Positions 38,787 to 49,290 of a DNA stretch of 64,000 nucleotides are shown here, one piece after another. A program made the translations under genes and the position numbers. The stretch spans positions 992,001 through 1,056,000 of the forward strand of contig CAMRHE010000018.1 in NCBI GenBank assembly GCA_947044405.1, given 5' to 3'. This DNA is from Leptodactylus fallax. Taxonomy: Eukaryota > Chordata > Amphibia > Anura > Leptodactylidae. How positions within the stretch are numbered: position 1 is the stretch's first letter; each line of letters begins with the position of its first letter. A model generated the notes under the pieces. It did not search any database, was not told where the DNA came from, and was given only the letters and a program-made list of their open reading frames with translations.

Positions 38787-40605
38787 ATGCTTAAAACCTA
38801 TAATTCTTCCCTTCACCTAGCCACTCTCATCTCTTCTCTCTCCTGTAACCCTAAAAGGCTATTTGAAACTTTTCATTCCTTACTTACCTCTAGGGTGCAG
38901 ATGCCATTCACAGACCTTAGCGCAGATGACATGGCCTCTTATTTCCATGATAAAATTGATAAGATCCGTCAGGAAATAACTGCCCAATTCCCAGGTGGCA
39001 TTGACCCCCTCACCAGCCGCACTTCAGACTGTTCATTCTCATCTTTTGAATCTGTTACAGAGGAGGAAGTATCTCAGCTACTTTCCTCTTCTCGCCCTAC
39101 GACCTGCAGTAGTGACCCTTTCCCCTCACACCTTCTCCAGTCTCTGTCGCCTGCTGTCACAACTTACCTTACTAAAATATTTAACCTCTCTCTCTCTTCT
39201 GGAATTTTCCCATCCTCTTTCAAACATGCTGTCATAACCCCACTACTGAAGAAATCATCCCTTGACCCGTCCTGTGCTGCTAACTATCGACCTGTCTCTA
39301 ACCTTCCTTTTATCTCCAAAATCTTGGAACGCTTGGTCTACTCTCGTTTAATCCGCTATCTTTCTGCTAACTCTCTTCTTGACCCCTTACAATCTGGCTT
39401 CCGCACTCTGCACTCTACTGAAACGGCCCTCACAAAAGTTTCCAATGATCTCCTGACGGCTAAATCCGAAGGTGACCTCTCTTCTTATTCTTCTAGATCT
39501 CTCAGCAGCATTTGACACTGTTGACCATCAACTCCTCCTCACTATGCTCTGTTTTGTTGGCCTCACAGACACTGCTCTCTCCTGGTTCTCCTCTTATCTC
39601 TCTGACCACACTTTCTGTGTATCATTTGCGGGCTCTGTTTCTTCCCCTCTTCCCCTTGCCATTGGGGTTCCTCAGGGCTTGGTCCTAGGTCCCCTGCTCT
39701 TCTCCCTCTACACAGCACCCATTGGACAAACCATCACTAGATTTGGCTTCCGGTACCATCTTTATACTGATGATACCCAATTATATACGTCATCCCGTGA
39801 CATCACTCCTGCACTAACACAGAACACCAGTGACTACCTCTCTGCTGTCTCAAATATCATGTGTTCGCTCTATCTGAAACTAAATCTCTCAAAGACTGAA
39901 CTACTGCTGTTTCCTCCATCTAATAGATCTGTCCCTGATATCTCCATTGCAGTCTCTGGCCTTACCATAACTCCTAGGCAGTATGCCCGCTGCCTTGGGG
40001 TTTTGTTTGACTTAGACCTTTCCTTCACCCCCCATATCCAATCACTCATACGCTCTTGTCATCTCCACCTCAAAAACATCTGCAGAATCCGCCCTTTCCT
40101 TACCACAGATACACTAAAGACACTTATTATTACCCTGATTCACTCTCACTTTGACTACTGTAACTCCTTACTAATCGGTCTTCCCCTTACTAAACTCTCC
40201 CCTCTACAATCTATTCTGAATGCGGCGGCTAGGCTCATCTATCAGTCTAGACGCTACAGCGATGCCTCCGGTCTGTGCCAGTCACTACATTGGCTGCCTA
40301 TTCAATACAGAATACAATATAAACTTATCACCCTCATCCACAAGGCTCTCCATAATGCTGCACCTCCCTACATTTCCTTCCTCATCTCTGTCTATCGCCC
40401 AACCCGTACTCTCCGTTCACTCAATGACCTAAGACTAACATCCTCTATTATCAGAACCTCCCACGCTCGTATACAAGACTGCTCCCGAGTTGCACCACTT
40501 CTCTGGAATGCTCTATCCCAGACTATCAGATTTACCCCCAATTTCCACAGCTTCAAGCGTAAACCAAAGACACATCTTTTCAGACAGGCCTATCATAACT
40601 CCTAA
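38787..40605 (+). pseudogene. L2 reverse transcriptase, one frameshift
   Basis: Two overlapping frames, 38787-39515 and 39472-40605, meet at a single-base shift near 39480. Blocks in order: 'HAVITPLLKKSSLDPSCAAN', 'YRPVSNLPFISKILERLVYS', 'LLDPLQSGFR', then '[16 protein letters not shown]' (motif A), '[19 protein letters not shown]' (motif B) and '[11 protein letters not shown]' (motif C, YTDD rather than YADD). The C terminus ('[10 protein letters not shown]', '[10 protein letters not shown]', '[18 protein letters not shown]') is complete. A well-preserved copy, unable to make one continuous protein. Confidence 0.92.
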
Positions 40606-41022
40606 TGTAAACCCTTCCGTATTTAGAATCCCTAAAACGTACCCTCCTCTGTTTATGCTTTATACGTCCAGGCACCATCTGCATGTTAAAGGACACGACT
40701 GGTGACGGCTCATACAGCTTTATATATGTGTAATGACAGTAACCTCTATTACAAAATTGTCTGGCCATTGTATAATCAATGTTACATCTGTTGCCGCCCC
40801 TGCTACCTCTTGTGTCACCCCCTCTACCTCATAGATTGTAAGCTCTTGCGAGCAGGGCCCTCAGTCCCAGTGTGTGAATTGACTATTTCTTTGTAATGTA
40901 TCTTTTTTGTCAGTACTTGAACCCTACAAATTGTATAGTGCTGCGCAATATGTTGGCGCTATATAAATAAAATGTATTATTATTATTATATTATAATATA
41001 TATATAGCTCATAGCACATATA

Positions 41023-42621
41023 CAGTGCCTTGCAAAAGTATTTATACCCCTTGAAATTTTTCACATTTTGTCACCTTACAACCACAAACTTAAATGTATT
41101 TTCTTGAGATTTTAAGTGGTAGACCAACACAAAGTAGAAGATAATTTTGAAGTGGAAGGAAAATGATACATGGTTTTCAAAATTTTAATAAAATAAGAAC
41201 CTGAAAAGTGTAACGTGCAAAAGTATTCAGCCCCCTTTATCAATACTTTGTACAGTCACCTTTTGCTGCAAGTCTTTTGAGGTATGTCTCTACCAGATTT
41301 GCACATCTAGAGACTGAGATTTTTGCCCATTCTTCATTGCAAAATAGCTCAAGCTCAGCCAGATTGGATGGAGAGCATCTGTGAACAGCAATTTTCATGT
41401 CTTGCCACAGATGCACAATGGGATTTAGATCTGGACTTTGGGCCATTCTAACACATGAATATTCTTTGATCTAAACCATTCCACTGTAGCTCTGGCTGTA
41501 TGTTTAGGATCATTGTCTTGCTGGAAGGTGAATCTCCTTCCCAGTCTCAAGTCTTTTGCAGCCTCCAACAGGTTTTCTTCCAGGATTGCCCTGTATTTAG
41601 CTCCATCCATCTTCCCATCAACTCTGAGCAGCTTCCCTGTCCCTACTGAAGAAAAGCCTCCCCACAGCATAATGCTGCCACCACCATGTTTCACAGTGGG
41701 GATGGTGTTTTCAGAGTGATGAGCAGTGTTACTTTTCTGCCACACATAGTCCTTTGCATTTAGGCCAAAAAGTTCAACTTTGGACTTATCTGACCAGAGC
41801 ACTTTCTTCCACATGTTTGTTTGCTGTGTCCCCTATATGGCTTGTGGCAAACTGCAGACGGCACTTCTTATGTCTTTCTTTCAACAATGGTTTTCTTCTT
41901 GCCACTCTTCCATAAAGGCCAGATTTGTAGAGTGCACGACTTATAGTTGTGGACAGATTCTCCCACCTGAGCTGTATATTTCTACAGCTCCTCCAGAGTG
42001 ACCATGGGCCTCTTGGGTGCTTCTCTGACCAGTGTTCTCCTTGCCTGATCTGTCAGTTTAGATGGACGGTCATGTCTTGGTAGGTTTGCAGTTGTATAAT
42101 ACTTTTTTCATTTTTGGCTGATGTATTGAACAGTACTTCTTGGGATGCTCAAAGCTTGGGATATGTTTTTATAATCTAACCCTGCTTTAAACTTCTCCAC
42201 AACTTTATCTCTGACCTTTCTGGTGAGTTCCTTGGTCTTCATGATGCTGGTTGTTCACTAGTGTTCTCTAACAAACCACTGAGGCCTTCACAGAACAGGT
42301 GTATTTATACTGGGACTAAAATACACACAGCTGGACTCTGTTGATTAATTAAGTGACTTCTGAAGGCAATTGATTGCGCTAGATTTTATTTAGGGGTATC
42401 AGAGTACAGGGGGCTGAATACTTTTGCACGTCACACTTTTCAGATTTTTGTTTGATTAAAATTTTGAAAATCATGTATCATTTTTGTTCCACTTCACAAT
42501 TATCTGCTAATTTGTGTTGGTCTATCACTTAAAATCTCAAGAAAATACATTTAAGTTTGTGGTTGTTAGGTGAAAAAATGTTAAAAAGTTCAAGGGGTAT
42601 GAATACTTTTGCAAGGCACTG
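41023..42621 (-). mobile_element. Tc1/mariner element, family 3 copy C'
   Basis: Full-length element, ends CAGTGCCTTGCAAAAGTATT, bounded by TA (41021-41022, 42622-42623). The inverted ends are about 215 bp. Each has the terminal word repeated near its inner edge (tgcaaaagtattcagcccc), the IR/DR layout known from Sleeping Beauty-type elements. Located in the CA/TA array. Confidence 0.95.
41240..42242 (-). pseudogene. Tc1 transposase, family 3 copy C' (catalytic Glu lost)
   Basis: Starts 'MKTKELTRKVRDKVVEKFKA'. Lesions: a stop in place of Trp in 'ISQKWKKY', another in 'LEELQK', and frameshifts near 41975, 41825 and 41440. Catalytic residues: the first Asp remains in 'WSDKSKV' (usual WSDETKV), the second in '[12 protein letters not shown]'. 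The third block reads '[11 protein letters not shown]', with Val replacing the catalytic Glu. The C terminus 'GDCTKY' is present. Confidence 0.93.
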
Positions 42622-42649
42622 TATACAACACACATATATACAGTACATA

Positions 42650-43306
42650 CAGAAGTTAACATATACTATATAAAAAGACAGATATGCCTGTTTTTCTCAC
42701 TATCTGACATGAAATCAGAATAAACCTTAGGATTACCAAAATTATTTATATTTACCAAATGCCAGAATAATGAGAGAGAGAGAGAGAGAGATTTTTTAAG
42801 GAATTTTATTACTTTTTGCAAAGTCAAAAGTTTACATACATTTCATTAGTATTTGGTACCATTGCCCTTAAACTGTATGTTTTGGGTCAAACGTTTTGAA
42901 TATCCTTCCACAAGTTTCTCACAATAGTTGGTAGGAATTTAGGCCCATTCCTCCTGACAGAACTGGTGTAACTGAGCCGTGTTTGTAGGTTGCCTTGCCG
43001 CACTTGCCTTTTCAGCTTTGCCCATAAATTTTCAATAGGATTGAGATTAGGGCTTTGTGATGGCCACTCCAAAACATTGACTTTGTTATCCTTAAGCCAT
43101 TTTGTAATCTTAGTGTATGTAAAATTTTGACTTTGCAGAAAGTAATAAAAATGCCTTAAAAATATCTCTCTCTCTTCTTATTCTGCCATTTGGCAAATAT
43201 AAATAATTTTGGTAATCCTAATTGACCTAAAACGGTAAAGGTTTATTCAGATTTCATGTCAGTGAGAAAAACATGCATATGTTTCTTTTTATATAGTGTA
43301 CTTCTG
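42650..43306 (-). mobile_element. Internally deleted Tc1 element, family 6
   Basis: A 657-bp element with inverted ends CAGAAGTTAACATATACTAT and the complement ending CTTCTG. TA precedes it (42648-42649); the right-hand TA is mutated. Only the 3' part of the transposase survives, from '[10 protein letters not shown]' through '[11 protein letters not shown]' (catalytic Glu kept) on the minus strand, joined directly to the 5' terminal repeat near 43117. A (GA)n run lies at 42774-42792. It is a non-autonomous deletion derivative. Confidence 0.85.
42887..43117 (-). pseudogene. Tc1 transposase 3' fragment, family 6
   Basis: Reads from about '[20 protein letters not shown]' to '[16 protein letters not shown]', then drifts out of frame ('[20 protein letters not shown]'). 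The first two catalytic Asp and the whole DNA-binding region are deleted. Confidence 0.85.
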
Positions 43307-43318
43307 GTTTCGACTGGG

Positions 43319-43577
43319 AGCGGCACAGTGGCTCAGTGGCTCAGTGGTTAGTACTGCAGGCTTGCTGTACTGGAGTCTAGGGTTCAAATCCTGCTGAGGG
43401 CAACATCTGCAAAGAATTTGTATGTTCTCTCTGTGTTTGTGTGGGTTTCCTCCCACTCTCCAAAGACATACTGATAGGGAATATAGATTGTGAGCCCTAT
43501 ATGGGACAGTGATTACAATGTTTGTAAAGCACTGTGGAATATGATGGCCCTATACAAGTAAGCATAATAAATAAACT
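43319..43577 (+). mobile_element. tRNA-derived SINE, copy 1
   Basis: The 5' head has tRNA-like internal promoter boxes: A box 'gtggctcagtggttagtac' and B box 'gggttcaaatcctgc', about 40 bp apart. The body contains 'gtgggtttcctcccac' and 'agattgtgagccctatatgg'. The 3' end ('ggaatatgatggccctatac', then aataaataaa) matches the tail of the L2 LINE. RNA polymerase III transcription and mobilisation by L2 proteins are expected from this structure. Not a functional tRNA gene: no cloverleaf can be closed. Confidence 0.9.
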
Positions 43578-43637
43578 GTATATACAGCATATTTATATAG
43601 AGTTCACAGCACATATATATCACACAAAGCATATGTA
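43578..43637. repeat. CA/TA array segment
   Basis: 'tatagagttcacagcacata'-like text between the SINE and the next Tc1, continuous in style with 37186-37441. Confidence 0.75.
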
Positions 43638-44331
43638 CAGTTGTACTAAAAAGTTTACATACCCTGGCAGATTTTTTGTTTTTTGGCCTTTTTTCAGAGA
43701 ATATGAATAACAAAAAAACTTTTTCTCCACTCATGGATAGTGGTTGGTTGAAACCATTTATTGTCACACTTCTGTGTTTTCTCTTTTTAAATCATGACAA
43801 CCAAAAACATCAAAATGACCCTGTTCAAAAGTTCACATATCCCAGTTCTTAAGCTTGAAGTCTTTTGTGGTAGTTGTGGATGAGGCTCTTTATTTTCTCA
43901 GATGGTAAAACTGCCCATTCTTCTTGGCAAAAAGTCTCCAGTTCCTGTAAATTCCTGGGCTGTCTTGCATGTGCTCAGTGTCGGACTGGGATGTCTAGGG
44001 CCCACCAGTGGAATTGTTTCTAGGGGCCCACCTTCAGGACCCCTGCAGATCAGCGGTACCGAGACAGGGCGGCTAAAGGTAATAACATGTTGGGAGCCAC
44101 GCTGCTCAACCACTATACCATGTGCACCACTGCACTACCTAAACCTACTGCTACACCTTGCATGGCAAGTAAGCAGCGTGGCTCCAAGAATTGTTACCTT
44201 TACCTGTAGCCGCACTGTCTTGGAAAAGCTGATCTGCAGAGGTCCTGACTGTTGTATCATCGCAGATGTAATATTGATGGCCTATCCTAAGGACAGGCCA
44301 TCAATATTAGAAAGATGGATAAATCCTTTAA

Positions 44332-44689
44332 AGAGGTTGTCCAGGCATTGGAGCAACCAATGTAGCTGGCGGGAGGTGTAAAGTAAAAAATAGGTAAATT
44401 AAAAAGCATACTCACCTGTCCCCGGCGCTCCGTTGTCCGCTGTCAGTGTCCATTCAGTCTCGTGCCGGCGACTCTTTGCTGGGAGTCCTGCACCTCATGT
44501 GATCGCTAAAACCAATTAGGTACAGGATTTCCAGAAATGAGGCGCCGCCATGAGACCGAACAGACAGAGGCAGGGGACATCAGGGTGCTGGGGACAGGTG
44601 AGTATGCTTTTTTTTTTTTAAAATTTTCTTATTTTTACACCTCCCTGGCGACCGACACAGTGGTCGCTCCAGTTTATAGACAACCTATT
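44332..44689. mobile_element. TTAA MITE inside the hAT composite
   Basis: Left AGAGGTTGTCCAGGCATTGG, right 'tagacaacctatt', with TTAA at 44328-44331 and 44690-44693. The interior has 'actcacctgtccccggcgc' and, inverted, 'ggggacaggtgagtatgc', a fold-back pair. The same element is at 63618-63974 in the second copy. Confidence 0.8.
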
Positions 44690-44870
44690 TTAAGGGGTTG
44701 TCTGGGCCAAAATATTTCTATGGTCACTTCACTGGTCCCCCCACATAGTGGCCTCTTCATTGTTCCCCCTACTGTATGGGGAACAGTGATGGGGTCATTA
44801 TATTGTGTGGGAGCAGTGATGGGGGCTAACATCCTGTGGGGGGGACATTAAACTGTGTGGGACATATTAA

Positions 44871-45280
44871 AGGGGTTGTCCAGGGTTAATCTTTTTTATG
44901 GCCTATGCTCAGGATAGGCCATAAATACCTGATCAGTATGGGGCTGACACATGGCTCCATCAGCTGTTCAGAGCCACTTCCGGAGCCCGTTCTGTACACA
45001 GCACAGGGCCGGAAGCAGAAAGCTCCATCCGCTGTATAGCAGCCCGGCGCCTTCACTGCAGCTCAGCTCCTACTGACTTCAATAAGTGCTGAAATACAGT
45101 GAAGGTGCCCGGCTAATATACAGTGGACAGAGCTTTCTGCTTCTGGCCCTGTATTGTGTACAGGATGGGCATCAGAAGTGGCTCCACACAGCTGATCGGT
45201 CCGTGGTCACCCCCTACAGATCAGGTATCTATGGCCTATCCTGAGGATAAACCATAACAAATTATGCCTGGACAAACCCT
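44871..45280. mobile_element. Second TTAA MITE inside the hAT composite
   Basis: Left AGGGGTTGTCCAGGGTTAAT, right 'gcctggacaaaccct', TTAA at 44867-44870 and 45281-45284. The arms are inverted repeats, including 'atggcctat..tcaggata' and its complement. It corresponds to 63032-63435 in the second copy. Confidence 0.85.
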
Positions 45281-45739
45281 TTAATATACCCCCCAGGGCC
45301 CCCTAATGCGCCACACTTTAAAGAGGTTGTCCAGTATAATTTTTTTTCTTTTTTAATAATTAGTCCAGGGGAGGTGAATCCCCCCTACTCCCCCCCCCCA
45401 AAAAAAAAACAAAAAAAAAACACACACACACACTAAACATACTCACCTGTCTCCGGTGCTCTGGTGTCCTCCCAGCACGGTCCGGTCCCACAGCTCTGCT
45501 GTCTTCTTTTTGCCGGAAGTCCTCACTGGCTGTGACGTCCCAGGTCCCTTCCCTTAGGCATCAGGGGTCACGTGACGTCACAGGTAGTCACGTGCAGGGG
45601 GAACTTCAGCTGGAAGAAAACAACAGAACTGCAGGACCGAACCGCGCTGGGAGACATTGGGGACAGGAGAGAAAGTTTGGGGGTTTTTTTCACCTGCCCC
45701 GGCGTAATTTTAAAAAAAATGAAGGAGCCACTGTATGGC

Positions 45740-46110
45740 GTATAAGCTCCACAGTAGCCCCCACCCAGTATTATAAGCTCCACAGAGGCCCCCACACAGT
45801 ATTATATACTCCCCACAGTGGCCCCCACCCAGTATTATAAGCTCCACAGTGGCCCCCACCCAGTATTATAAGCTCCACAGTGGCCCCCACCCAGTATTAT
45901 AAGCTCCACAGTGGCCCCCACCCAGTATTATATACTCCCCACAGTGGCCCCCACACAGCATTATATACTCCCCACAGTGGCCCCCACCCAGTATTATAAG
46001 CTCTACAGTGGCCCCCACCCATTATTATATGCTCTCTACAGGTGCCCCCATCCAGTATTATAAGCTCCACAGTGGCCCCCACCCAGTATTATATGCGCCC
46101 AATAGCCCCC
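45740..46110 (+). repeat. 31-33-bp minisatellite in the hAT composite
   Basis: About eleven head-to-tail copies of a unit with core 'cagtggcccccacccagtat' followed by tataagctc or tatactcc. It resembles the unit at 8907-9160 in the other hAT element (common core 'ggcccc...cacacagtat'). Spacing varies between 31 and 33. Confidence 0.85.
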
Positions 46111-46840
46111 TCCGCTCTGCTTCAGTGCTATTATTATACTGTGGGGTCTCCTCAGACCCCAGAGTATAATAATCGGAGGCCCAGGGGAAGTGACTAAAAA
46201 TAACAAACACTCATACTCACCTTGCTTTACCTTTCCTTGGCATCCTTGCTCCATCCTGCCGTCTTCAGCGTCTTCAGGCCCTTTTCCGACGTCGCTGCTG
46301 AGGCCTGTGATTGGGCCTCAGCGGTCACGTGGGGGCGCACTGACGTCATTACGCGGCCGCGCCCCATGTGACCGCTGGGGCCTAATCACAGGCCTCAGTC
46401 ATGATGGAGGGGCGCCGGAGAGGACGCTGTGCCCAGGAGAGGTGAGAATATGTGTTTATTATTTTCAGTCACCTCCCCTGGGCTGCCATCTATTGGAAAG
46501 GGGCCTTCAATATGCCAGGGCCCCTTTCCAATAACAGTATGTATAGCGGTCGGGGAACCAGGCTTTCCCCGACCGCTATCATAATGGTCCGGGGCCCGGC
46601 CATCTGCAGCTGTCCGCGGGTCCCATATCCCGCTGAGCCCGGTTGCGCCCCCTGCGACCGCGATCGTTAAGGCCTCTGGTCAGGGGCCCCGATCGGGATG
46701 GTCAGGATCCCGATCGGGCCCCCATGACATGAGGACTAATAGTCGGGGCTCGGGGCCCACCAGAGGATTCACCGGTTCCCCGGTGGGCCAGTCTGACCCT
46801 GCATGAGCTGCACACTCGAGATCACTCTAGAGTGGCTCAG

Positions 46841-47092
46841 TGGCAGCACAGAGGCTCAGTGGTTAGCATTGCAGCCTTGCAGCATTGTAGTCCTGGGTTT
46901 GAATCCTGCCAAGGACAACATCTGCAAGGCGTTTGTATGTTCTTCATGGGTTTGCTTCAGTTTCCTCCCACACTCCAAAAACATACTGATAGATAATATA
47001 GATTGTGAGCTCTATATGGGACAGTGACTGTCAATGTCTGTAAAGCACTGTGGAATATGATGGTGCTATATAAGTCAGCATAATAAATAAAT
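46841..47092 (+). mobile_element. tRNA-derived SINE, copy 2
   Basis: Same family as 43319-43577: A box 'gaggctcagtggttagc', B box 'gggtttgaatcctgcc', then the L2-like tail 'ggaatatgatggtgctatat' and aataaataaat. Inserted in the Tc1 transposase gene directly before the codon for the catalytic Glu. The target duplication is not clear. Confidence 0.88.
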
Positions 47093-48319
47093 CATGTTGA
47101 GGTCAGGAGACTGAGATGGCTTCACCAGAACCTTCAATTTTTTCTGCCGTAGCCAATGACAGGTCGACTTGGCCTTGTGTTTTGGATCATTGTCGTGTTG
47201 GAACGTCCAAGTACATCCCATCCCATAGCTGATGAGTGCAAATTTGTCTCCAGTATTTGCTGATAACGTGCTGCATTCATCTTTCCTTCAACTTTGATCA
47301 AGTTTCCTGTGCTTTTGAAGCTCACACATCCCCACATCATCTGTGATCCACCTCCATGCTTTACAGTAGGAATGGTGTTCCTTTCATCATAGGCCTTGTT
47401 GACACCTCTCCAAATGTAACGTTTAAGGTTGTGGCCAAAAAGTTCGATTTTCGTCTCATCACTCCAAATTACCTTGTTCCAGAAGTTTTGAGGCTTGTCT
47501 CTGTGCTGTTTGGCGTATTGAAGGCGAGATTTTTTGTGGCATTTGCGCAGTAATGGCTTTCTTATGGCAACTCGACCATGCAGCCCATTTTTCTTCAAGT
47601 GCATCCTTATTGTGCATCTTGAAACAGCCACACCGATAGTTTTCAGAGAGTCCTGTATTTCAACTGATGCTATGTGTGGGTTTTTCTTCGCATCCCGAAC
47701 AATTTTCCAGGCTGTTGTGGCCGAAATCTTGGTTGGTCTACCTGACCATGGTTTGGTTTTTACAGAGACCCTGAGTTTCCATTTGTTAATCACAGTTTGA
47801 ACACTGCTGACTGGCATTATCAATTCCTTGGATATCTTTTTGTATCCCTTTCCTGTTTTATATAGTTCAACTACCTTTTCCCTTTGATCCGTGGACAATT
47901 CTTTTTCTTTCTTCATGACTCACAATCCAGAAGCAACAGTGGCTGGAGGAAAGATGCAGCAGTCTGTCTGGATCCCAGAAACTCACTCAGGTTTTATGCA
48001 TACACTGATTACAAGCAAACAGATCACAGGTGAGGATGTTACCTTTAGTAGCCATTCAAACCCCTTTGTGTGAACTTCTGGGCATGTTATCAGGCCAATA
48101 TCACCAGGGTATGTGAACTTTTGAACAGGGTCATTTTGATGTTTTTGGTTGTCATTATGATTTAAAAAGAGAAAGCACAGAAGTTTGACAATAAATGGCT
48201 TCAACTAACCACTAGCCATGAGTGGAGAAAACGTTTTTTGTGTTATCATTCATATTCTCTGAAAAAAGGCCAAAAAACCAAAAAATCTGCAGGGGTATGT
48301 AAACTTTTTAGCACAACTG

Positions 48320-48363
48320 TTTTAAGCATACACATATGCAGCACACATGTATATAGCTCACAG

Positions 48364-48404
<41 letters not shown>

Positions 48405-48440
48405 TCACAGCATATACTGTATACTGAAAACATATATAAA
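48320..48440. repeat. CA/TA array segment with (TA)n run
   Basis: Array text on both sides of an uninterrupted (AT)n run at about 48363-48401. The array resumes here after the Tc1 of family 5. Confidence 0.85.
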
Positions 48441-48520
48441 CAATGTACTTTTAATCCAGAGAAAGAGAGGAATTCACTGCAAATGTTGTCATGTATGTAT
48501 TCACATGTAAAAATAGTAAA

Positions 48521-48729
48521 GGCTCTATTTACATGACAGTGAACATGGATCGGTTGATTTATCAGGATATCAAAAAATAGGATGTCTTATTTTTGTCCAT
48601 TTTCATGGATCTTTGAATACAGTCAAATCTATGATAGATCTGTGAAAATGGGTACTCTATGGATGCAAATTTGCTGTGAAAAGTGTCATTTTCCCAGCCA
48701 TTTTACATCATGATCATCTGAATAGAGCC
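48521..48729. mobile_element. Harbinger-type MITE, left of a pair
   Basis: Ends GGCTCTATTTACATGA and inverted 'tcatctgaatagagcc'. TAA follows at 48730-48732; the left flank reads TAAA. The interior has the words 'catggatc' and 'gatctgtgaaaatgg' in inverted arrangement. Non-coding. A related terminus occurs near 56446-56465. Confidence 0.65.
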
Positions 48730-48732
48730 TAA

Positions 48733-49048
48733 GGCCCCATGCACATAGGGAAATTTGGACTGGAAAATACGGTCTATACATCAGCCACATTTCCCAGCCT
48801 AAACCTAGTCAGGAGATCAGGACTCCTTGCATCTTAGTGATCTACGATGCTGGGAGTCCCTGCCTGCTCACAGCTCAATTATTACATACTACATACATTA
48901 TATACATTATATACTACAGACAGTAGAGCTGCAATGAGGCAGGGGCTCCCAGCAAAATAGATCACTAGGGTGCAAGGAGTTCTGGTTTCCTGACTCGGTT
49001 TGGCCTGGATAATTTGGAGGGGCCAGATTGCTTCTTGTGCATTGGGCC
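48733..49048. mobile_element. Harbinger-type fold-back MITE, right of a pair
   Basis: Ends GGCCCCATGCACATAGG and inverted 'cttgtgcattgggcc'. Long inverted interior arms (ggactccttgcatcttagtg against cactagggtgcaaggagttc) around a TA-rich centre. TAA at 48730-48732 and 49049-49051. It shares the left TAA with the neighbouring MITE. Confidence 0.8.
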
Positions 49049-49157
49049 TAAGAGTGAAGGCAGTGGCCCCTACAGAATAGTAGCTAGGAGTTTGGATTAT
49101 ACCTTGTGGCACTACAGGATTATTATGGAAATGCTATATTTGGCCCTATTTGATGTG

Positions 49158-49290
49158 AATTGATTTATTTCTCTGTAGTGTCTCATTTTGTCTGTACTTG
49201 AACCCTCTGCTTTGTAAAGTGCTCTGGAATATGTTGGCGCTATAGAAATAATGTAAAAAAAAAAAAATAATAATAATAATAATAATAAAA

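Larger units (their letters stand above)
37841..40985 (+). mobile_element. L2-clade LINE, nearly complete ORF2
   Basis: Plus-strand LINE of the CR1/L2 group. Endonuclease (37846-38537), a broken linker, reverse transcriptase (38787-40605), then a ~380-bp 3' UTR ending 'ggcgctatataaataaaatg' and a (TTA)n tail (about 40975-40992). The tail is shared with the SINE copies at 43319 and 46841 and with the fragment at 49158. It is inserted in the CA/TA array. Confidence 0.85.
43976..46801 (+). mobile_element. 2.8-kb hAT-type composite, copy 1
   Basis: Starts CAGTGTCGGACTGGG and ends, inverted, CCAGTCTGACCCTG. The 8-bp flanks are catgtgct (43968-43975) and catgagct (46802-46809), a target duplication with one mismatch, inside the Tc1 transposase gene. 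There is no transposase. Inside are at least two complete TTAA MITEs (44332-44689, 44871-45280), part of a third from 45322, a 31-33-bp minisatellite (45740-46110), a GGGGTCT hairpin near 46131-46173 and another hairpin at about 46540-46582. A second copy, inverted, starts at 61622. Confidence 0.88.
43849..47916 (-). pseudogene. Tc1 transposase, family 5, split by two insertions
   Basis: Starts 'MKKEKELSTDQREKVVELYK' at 47916. Helix-turn-helix region, then '[13 protein letters not shown]' (first Asp). A frameshift near 47220 precedes '[11 protein letters not shown]' (second Asp). '[11 protein letters not shown]' follows and is cut by the SINE; the next codon after the SINE is the catalytic Glu in 'EPL*SDLE', where Trp of the usual EHLW is a stop. 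Then 'CAAH', the hAT composite, and 'ARQPRNLQELETFCQEEWAV' to 'HNYHKRLQA' and the stop at 43849. Confidence 0.9.
43638..48319 (-). mobile_element. Tc1/mariner element, family 5, containing a hAT composite and a SINE
   Basis: Ends CAGTTGTACTAAAAAGTTTA and inverted 'taaactttttagcacaactg'. TA precedes the left end (43636-43637); the right one has become TT. Without the nested insertions it would be about 1.6 kb, normal for Tc1. Inner copies of the end word (ttcaaaagttcaca) at about 43820 and 48118 show an IR/DR layout. A hAT composite (43976-46801) and a SINE (46841-47092) interrupt its transposase gene. Confidence 0.92.

Noticed and set aside
43319..43400. A tRNA gene
   Set aside because: A and B boxes are present but no acceptor or anticodon stems close; it is the head of a SINE. 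The same holds at 46841.
43902..44381. 159-codon plus-strand frame
   Set aside because: Crosses the Tc1/hAT boundary and has no domain; it follows from the nested insertion.
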